This document shows, piece after piece, positions 57,769-64,000 of a stretch of 64,000 nucleotides of DNA. The notes under the pieces are model-generated. The model saw nothing but the letters and a program-made list of their open reading frames with translations, made no database searches and was not told where the DNA came from. The stretch lies in contig JAKZHN010000003.1 of assembly GCA_037179335.1 (NCBI GenBank), positions 868,001 to 932,000 on the forward strand, written 5' to 3'. Both the position numbers and the translations under genes were made by a program. Each line of letters opens with the position of its first letter. Position 1 is the stretch's first letter. The DNA comes from Cyclaneusma minus. Its lineage: Eukaryota; Ascomycota; Leotiomycetes; Marthamycetales; Marthamycetaceae.

Positions 57769-60538
57769 CTAGTATGTTGTCTTAGCGCGACCTGCTGCCG
57801 TGTTGGCGTACGAGGTGGCATTCTGGATCTTCTCAAGTGCGAGAAGAGCAAAGTGGCCGCCGACGACAGGGCGGGCAGCGAACATGATTCCGTCGCCGAA
57901 GTCGCCACCGATGGAGTCGTAGATGTCGGTTTCCGGAATGTTGGTCGGGGTCTCGTTGATCCAGTTGGCCAAGTCGTCGATGAACATGGTCTTAGTGTCG
58001 GTGCTGGCAATAGCGGCAGCGAACATTTCCCAGTCACCTAAATGTGTGTTAGCATGCTATCATTCCAAGTTCAAGACTCTATCGAAAATACCAGACGACA
58101 GCAGGAACTGTTGGAGATGTTGAGAGGATGTGAAGGGGAAGACATAAAACGAGGTGAGGGTAGAGATACTAGACGGTGAGGGAAGACTTACTCTTGGTGT
58201 AGTTGTGGCGAGTATCGAGAGGAACACCGTAGGTCTCCTCAACAGTTGGGTAGAAAGCGCTCTGCATATCGTAGATCTCCTGTTTCACCAGGTTTGTCCC
58301 AAGTTCGGCGTCACCATAAAGGTTGTACAACAAGCCTGTATCACGCAACGGGTTAGACTCGATGCCTCATCCCATATTTCCATATTGACGTATCCACACC
58401 CATGCACAAAATGCTCCGACGATAAAGACAAAAGGCGCACAAGCACTGCAGTTCCAGAATGCTTTTAGAAGACCTTTGCCACCAATGCCACCGCAGATGA
58501 TCTGGCAGCTGACGTGCAGGATCTGTATTCCAAGAACCATATCATCGGTTCCCGCCGTACAGATCACAAGTCACAGCATGGACCTAGCAGAAACCACCAA
58601 TACCGATAGGCTGTTTAATATACCTGAGAAAGGCAAAACTTACCATGAGTGTCATTCAGTCCATATCCCAAAGTTGTGTGCGCTGGGCTTGCATCTTGTG
58701 CTACACCGAGCGTATACCACTGCTCGATATAGCTGGAGGCGATGCTGGAGTAGTTCTTGTAGTCGGCCGAGTTGCCAGTCATATTGGCAATAACTGCCAT
58801 GGCTTGGATGCCGATCATTCCCTTCAAGGCCAAGTTCGTTTGATTCGCGAGAGATCCAGCAAAATCGTCGGTTGAGATCTGGTCAGCGGGGATCAGGGCC
58901 TCGTTAATGAGGTAACCGGTCCATTGGTTGAGGATGTCGTAGTGTTGGGATAGGTAGTCGGAGTCCTGAGCTGCTTGCGCATAGGCCAGAGTCATGATAA
59001 GCATGTTACCGCACTCTTCGAGAGGCTGTTGCTCGTCGTTTCCAGATGGGTAGCCGGTTGCGTTGGGGTAGGCACCCATGTCGTGCATGGAATAGTCGTT
59101 CGGGTAGTTTCCAGACTCCTGGTTTTCGAACAAGGGATCGAGCATGATGCGTAGCAAGTCAGGGTTCGCGTACATCAAGATAGGGTGGAAGGGAAAGATC
59201 ACGTCAACAGTCTGGATATCACCATCGGAGGAGATCTCCTTAAGGAAAAGGTACTGCTTGTCGGTTGTTCCGGTAAGTTGGACGCCGGCGAATGCTTGGC
59301 GAGCTGCAAGAGAGGTTACAGTGAGATAGCTCTGGCCGGCAGCCGCCATAGAATCCGAGGCAACCTGGTTGTCAAATGCCGTGGCAGTGCTAGCAGCAGT
59401 GCTGTAGTCGCCGTAAAAGAATTCGAGCTAGTAACAGAATTAGCCACGTGGTGCTGTTCGAATTCTGTGAAGATGAACCTACCGCAGCGAGTTCGTCTGA
59501 GAAGTAGCTGGTCCACAGAGAGGGCACTTGTACTTTGCCATCTGCGCCCGTAAACTGGATAGCTTGCTCCTGAGCCAGTCCAATGGTGAAGAGAGCACTG
59601 GGCTGGCTGGAAGCCGACAAGGTACCAAAGTCGAACGCAAAGCCAAATACAGGGTAGTCGTCATTGATGGCACGGTAGTCAGTGTCGTTGCTGTTGTCGA
59701 GATCTCCAGAGTTGATGAATTGACCTCGAACGGTATTGTCGGCGCCCGACTGATACGTCAAGGTACGCACGTTCTCGGTGCTCCAGTACCAGTAACCCCA
59801 ATCGGCTTGCTGATTGGTTTCGGTGAATGCGAGCTGGGTTTGCTTCCACACCTTATGATATGCGATATCGCCAGTAGTACCATATTCCCATTGCGCGACT
59901 TGAGAGTGGTCACCAGCGACCCATTCTAACGACATGTCAGCTGACAAGTCACATGGATGAGTTGGTACCATATAATACGTACCAGCAGAAATGTCCGAGT
60001 AAAGTTCCACTTTGTGTGAGTCTCCGTCCAATGATTGAACCGAAACGTCGAGGTACATCATGGTCAGAGACTGCCTTTTGAAGTCTTCAGGCGTGAGGGG
60101 CGACAGAAATGTGACGTTCATCTCCACCTTTCCAGCGACACTGAGAATGAAAGAGCTTCGGGTAGAGGTGTACTCAAAGGAGGTTTGGTCGGCCACCCCT
60201 CCCGTCCCAGTTGGTGCACCCAGCCACGTGTAGGAAGTACCATCGACTCGGATGATACCGGCCCAACCAGTAACTTGGCCGCTGTACAAGATCTGTTAGA
60301 CCTCTTCTCAAGTTACACAAATGAGATGGATGACTCACGACCAGAAGGTAGGCCACTCTCCTGGGAGATAACCGCCATCACCTCCGTCCGACCCTGAGTT
60401 CAGCCATGTGTTGAAATAAGGGCTCTTCACGGCCAACGGAATCGAAGGAGGCCTCACAGGCTCGAATGTCGACGTTGCTTGGGTACCTAGAGATAGAATG
60501 GTCGCTGAGAGCGCCGCTGCCAAAGGAAGAAACTGCAT
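57769..60538 (-). CDS. gtaA: Secreted glutaminase A (GtaA family)
   Basis: Extracellular enzyme that hydrolyses glutamine to glutamate and ammonia. Six exons (60538-60339, 60281-59983, 59925-59483, 59427-58644, 58335-58192, 58037-57769) give 712 residues, the usual length. A signal peptide opens MQFLPLAAALSATILSLGTQ. Family-typical stretches include PLAVKSPYFNTWL, the splice-restored PTFWSGQVTGWAGIIRVDG, YWSTENVRTLTYQ, DVIFPFHPILMYANPDLLR, YPNDYSMHDMGAYPNATGY, QQPLEECGNMLIMTLAYAQ, the splice-restored DTHGLLYNLYGDAELGTNLV, YTKSDWEMF and FAARPVVGGHFALLALEK. Introns are 57, 57, 55, 308 and 154 bp; the fourth is unusually long. A TATA element lies about 85 bp upstream. Isolated tail copies in a different frame downstream of 57769 are not coding. 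Confidence 0.93.
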
Positions 60539-60620
60539 CTTTGAAAACCACTATTGAACCAAAAAGTTGATAACTCAATCGAAGGTTGGTTGGTTTACGT
60601 TGAGCGGTGACAGGAATAGG

Positions 60621-60628
60621 TATATAAA
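60621..60628 (-). promoter_or_regulatory. TATA box of the GtaA gene
   Basis: A TTTATATA element on the minus strand lies about 83-90 bp upstream of the start at 60538. Confidence 0.55.
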
Positions 60629-60639
60629 TGATCGACGAG

Positions 60640-63600
60640 GACTTCAGCTGAATATGTATTGACGCTTTGGGCGGCAAGTTCCCAACAGGCGTGTAATGGC
60701 CGTAAATGATCCAAGGGAATGTGGAGTCGTGCAAAGGTGATCAGGAGGGTCAGCTTTCACGGAAGACAAATGATCAATGATTGACTTGACAACACAGACG
60801 AAGGCCTAGGGAGTGACAAGAAAGGAGGAAATGACCGGCACCAAGAAAACAAACGCAGCGGTCAGCAGTGGTGAGCAACGAGTGACTATGGTAAAAAATA
60901 GATATCATGAGGTCACCCACATATTTCAGAACCACCCGGACCTTATACAGCGCGCCGCCAGGTACGTACAATCAAGCCATAGAGCTGGGTCTTGAATATC
61001 TCATGACCCGCCACACTAGCACCGTCTAATTCCAGGGTGCTATATGCGTATCAGGCTTTTCAAAGAGCTATCAGAGCTGGTGGGGCACCGAGGAAGTGTT
61101 AGCCAAGACGCAAGAGGCAAGTAGACAGGTATGGAATGGGTAAGATGGAGATCGGCAAGACTGAAAGCGACCGAGGATCCTGGAATATGCAAGAGAAGCT
61201 TCCGACGATGAAGTCAAAAGTAAAAGAAAAGCACTGGGCAAGGGTTGAGTGGCCCAGAATGGCCCGTCCACGCGCCAATGCTTGAGCTCTGCAACAAGTA
61301 AATGCCCTGAAGATCGAACGATACTGGCAGGTTTGAAAAGTCCATGCTGGATGTCCCTGAGCTTCCTGTGCAGCGTACTAGGCAATTCCGGAAAACAGCC
61401 CAAGTGGACCCTTGTGCTTCGTCGGAGCTATTAGGTTTTACGCCAATAGTGACTTTCTTTGACGTGCGGCCGTCGTCTTGCCTCTAGTCGCATATGAGCA
61501 CTCCCGATAGACAGGGCTACATTTCCGAAAATCTGGAGAGTTCTGGTGTTCTGGTAGCAAGGCGGGGACTAGACTGCCCTTCGTGATTTGTGGTAGGCAG
61601 TGGGCGCGTGCCATGCGGATGTGGCTGCCAATCCAGGCCAAACGCCTGTCGTTCGTCGCAGGAAATGTAAGAAAAAAAGTGATAGTGTGGTTGATGTCAG
61701 CGCAGGAGGCCAGTCATCATGTGTGCCTCGGAGGGTTGAGGGCTCGGCAATGCTGGCGGCCGTCAACGTGTGGAAATCGTGGATGGAGGAGGCGCCGGGT
61801 GGGATGTGGTCGAACAAGAGACACAGCGGGCTAGGGGTTGACACAAGCCAGCACATGCCCTTGTGTCACAGTTGAGGCCAACACCTTTTTCTGCAAGTGC
61901 GAATAAGGACATGGTTGAGTGGGCGCAGAATATCCGGCCAAGGCTGGCCAGGGGGGTGTACATGGGGGACATGTCACGCAACGGGAGCAGCCTACACCTT
62001 ATTCATGCGCCATCAGTTCGTAAATGCCGGTGGGCTAGCACCACTGGCGCAGCGGCGCCGCCGCCATGTCGAGTGCCAGGAGCCAGCCGCGGCACAAAGT
62101 TAAAGATGCATGAGAAGGGAGAAGCTTGCCCGGGCTACACGAACCTCAAGCTCGCGCTGCGGCTTTGCGAACGCGATGCGGTATTCTTAGGCAGTCCTAC
62201 ACGAGGCTCAGTCGCACAGTAGTATAGTGTTCTCGTCCTTGGCGGCTCCATAGATCTGATCGGGATCATGGATGGTGGAGTGGGGCTGGCCCATGTATTT
62301 GCGGGGATGGGAGCTAGCCAGTGTCCGTCCGCTTGGTGTCCAAATGACTTGCGCCCAACCCCATCGCTGCCAGCATGTATCGACGAACCCGCAAAGGCGA
62401 CCACGTCTCCAGCTGGCAGCAATCAACAAGTATGTATTGTATGTAACGTTTCCCCCTCTGCTCTGGAATCTTCTCAACTCTTCTCAAATCAATCATTGTC
62501 AGCAGACCCCGCGGACTTGGCCTTCTCCTTTCGCTGCGCGCAATTTCCACAAGGCGCAAGGCTGCGGTGGGCGCTTGAAATGACGAGTAGGAAATGAGGA
62601 CCACGTCGTGGTTCCTGCACCAGCTTGAAAATGCGATGGTGCCAAAGCAGCCCTGCTTGTTAGGTAAGAGAAAAGAGGGCAGAGCAGCTCGGGGTCGACC
62701 AGAGGTAGTGTGACTTGAGCGGTGGGAAAGAAAGAGGAGAAGTCTGGAAGTCCTGCACGCTCGCTTGGATGCAGAAGGTCTCGCCCGCCCAGCCAAGGCC
62801 TCGCACCGGCACGCGAGCAAGAGACTCAGAAGCCTGCATATCACGATCACGTGGCGGCGGCGGCTGCGATGTGTTGCATGCTGATCCGGCTGGATCTGTA
62901 GGTCGCGCCCATATGCAAGCCGCCGCCGCCGTGCTGGGCCCGACCGAGTTTTGCATGCGACGCCCGGTGCCACCAAAACCACTAAGTCCCGAGGCGGGCG
63001 CGGGGCGGGAACGACGTCGGCTCCCCGGTTGATGAAGGGTTGATGAAGCCCTGAGACCTTCTCACGAACATAGCTGTCAAGAATAATGAGGCGCCACTGA
63101 CGCCAACAAGAGGCTGACAAGGCCTCCGTGCCCTCTCCCACGGTCTCACTCCAACAATATGGGCGTCGATTCTTCATGCAGGCTGAGACTCTCCTATCGA
63201 ACTCGGACAGATGGCCGGGACCGGGCTTGTGGTCGAAGCTGAAGAAGGCGGGAAGTAGGCTCCGGATGAGACAGGACGGGTTTGGGAGTGATGGTGATGC
63301 GTTGCACGCGCGAGAAGAAACGAAAGATGAAGCAAGCTGGAAGCAAGGCAGAAGAAGGGCCCGTATCACGTCGTTGCACAGGGGTGCCGGCAGAGGCGCC
63401 CGGCTCATCGCAGAGATGGCAGAGAGGTTGAGAGGCAAAAGGCAAATGCAGAGCCGCGCGGGAGAAGGCCATTTTTGCAGGTGTTCCTGCTTGGGATCTG
63501 CAAATTGCAAAACTTTAAGCAAGACCGGGTTGAATGGACAGGGCTGAGTATGCTGTCAGAGTCGTATGCTGTCAGAGTCGCCGGACACGGGGGTATATAG

Positions 63601-64000
63601 TATGGATGTAGTGGAACAGACTGGACAATCTTGAATGCCCGCGTTGGCGTCGTGAAGTTTGATAGTATGCGGCCGGAGTCCAATACGGCGGAACAGAAGG
63701 AAATGTTTGGGTAGTGGAGAAATCAAGGAAACCGTGGAGAACGTCAAACAGAGTGGAAAGAAGAGCAGATACTGAAGCTGGAGTGAGAAAAAGAAGGTGA
63801 GTCCGCTGAAGATGCTCCCAAAAGCCAAAAAAGAAAAGAGTCGAGAAGAAATGGCACGACCTCCAGTCTCTCATTCACAGCCTTGCCAAGCCCGGTCACG
63901 TGCCGCGCAAGGATGTCGGCTGGCGAGCTACGACGAAAATTGTTCGCGACTGGACGCGAGTGTCGATGCGCCACCCCCAAATCCACCCAATTCGACCCAA
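60640..64000. other. Long intergenic region, no supported gene
   Basis: Both strands hold only low-quality ORFs, including a 402-residue minus-strand frame (62314-63522) in GC-rich DNA without known motifs. The purine-rich plus strand after 63100 suggests a promoter or leader read on the minus strand, or the edge of a gene outside the window. Confidence 0.45.
63549..63580 (+). repeat. Perfect 16 bp tandem duplication containing CTGTCA
   Basis: TATGCTGTCAGAGTCG is repeated twice without a mismatch. Each copy carries the CTGTCA hexamer of the 600 bp repeat family, here 16 bp apart. Confidence 0.8.

Noticed and set aside
62314..63522. 402-residue minus-strand ORF
   Set aside because: GC-rich, high in Arg/Ser/Leu/Pro with no ordered motifs; long overlapping frames on the plus strand too. 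Probably chance openness.

Overview
The window is nuclear DNA of a filamentous ascomycete (Pezizomycotina). The signs are split genes with mostly 45-75 bp introns, fungal-type MICOS, SAM and GPI-anchor subunits, an alternative NADH dehydrogenase, and secreted fungal enzymes (GH71 alpha-1,3-glucanase, GtaA-type glutaminase, arylsulfotransferase-like). The class is not resolved; a Leotiomycetes-like fungus is a guess. Exon joins were worked out by hand from reading frame, splice consensus and family conservation.

Layout. (1) 1-12 kb: a degenerate Pol III/tRNA-like element, then four plus-strand genes: a small hypothetical, MIC60, a hypothetical with three internal domain repeats, and a single-pass membrane protein with two PPxY motifs. 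(2) 12.9-17.9 kb: no genes, but an array of about eight diverged ~600 bp units. (3) 18-26 kb: housekeeping genes in divergent and convergent pairs: an RBM5/RBM10-like splicing factor (minus) against the molybdopterin synthase large subunit (plus), then an alternative NADH dehydrogenase (minus) against a conserved acidic protein (plus). (4) 26-40 kb: about 14 kb with no convincing gene and some possible relics. (5) 40-43.5 kb: SAM37 and a hypothetical protein. (6) 44-46.5 kb: a second array of the same repeat family in the opposite orientation, running into the 5' side of a truncated membrane-protein gene. (7) 47-61 kb: arylsulfotransferase-like, PIG-P/GPI19, GH71 and GtaA genes, well spaced, with a 266 bp tandem duplication and TACATGTA palindromes between them. 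(8) 60.6-64 kb: no supported gene.

The most unusual content is the ~600 bp repeat family. Each unit has a divergent pair of TATA boxes 100-140 bp apart, often with CACGTG between them. About 210 bp from either TATA box, midway between two convergent promoters, lies a triad of CTGTCG-like hexamers spaced 19 and 20 bp. This geometry holds in eight units of the first array and at least three of the second, while most of the remaining sequence has diverged and no shared ORF exists. It looks like a noncoding, possibly transcribed and protein-bound element rather than a decayed protein family; its function is unknown.

The genes do not form one pathway. MIC60, SAM37 and the NADH dehydrogenase serve mitochondria. 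The molybdopterin synthase subunit supplies molybdenum cofactor, for example to nitrate reductase. GtaA, GH71 and the arylsulfotransferase-like protein are extracellular and carry TATA boxes, which suggests nutrient-responsive expression.
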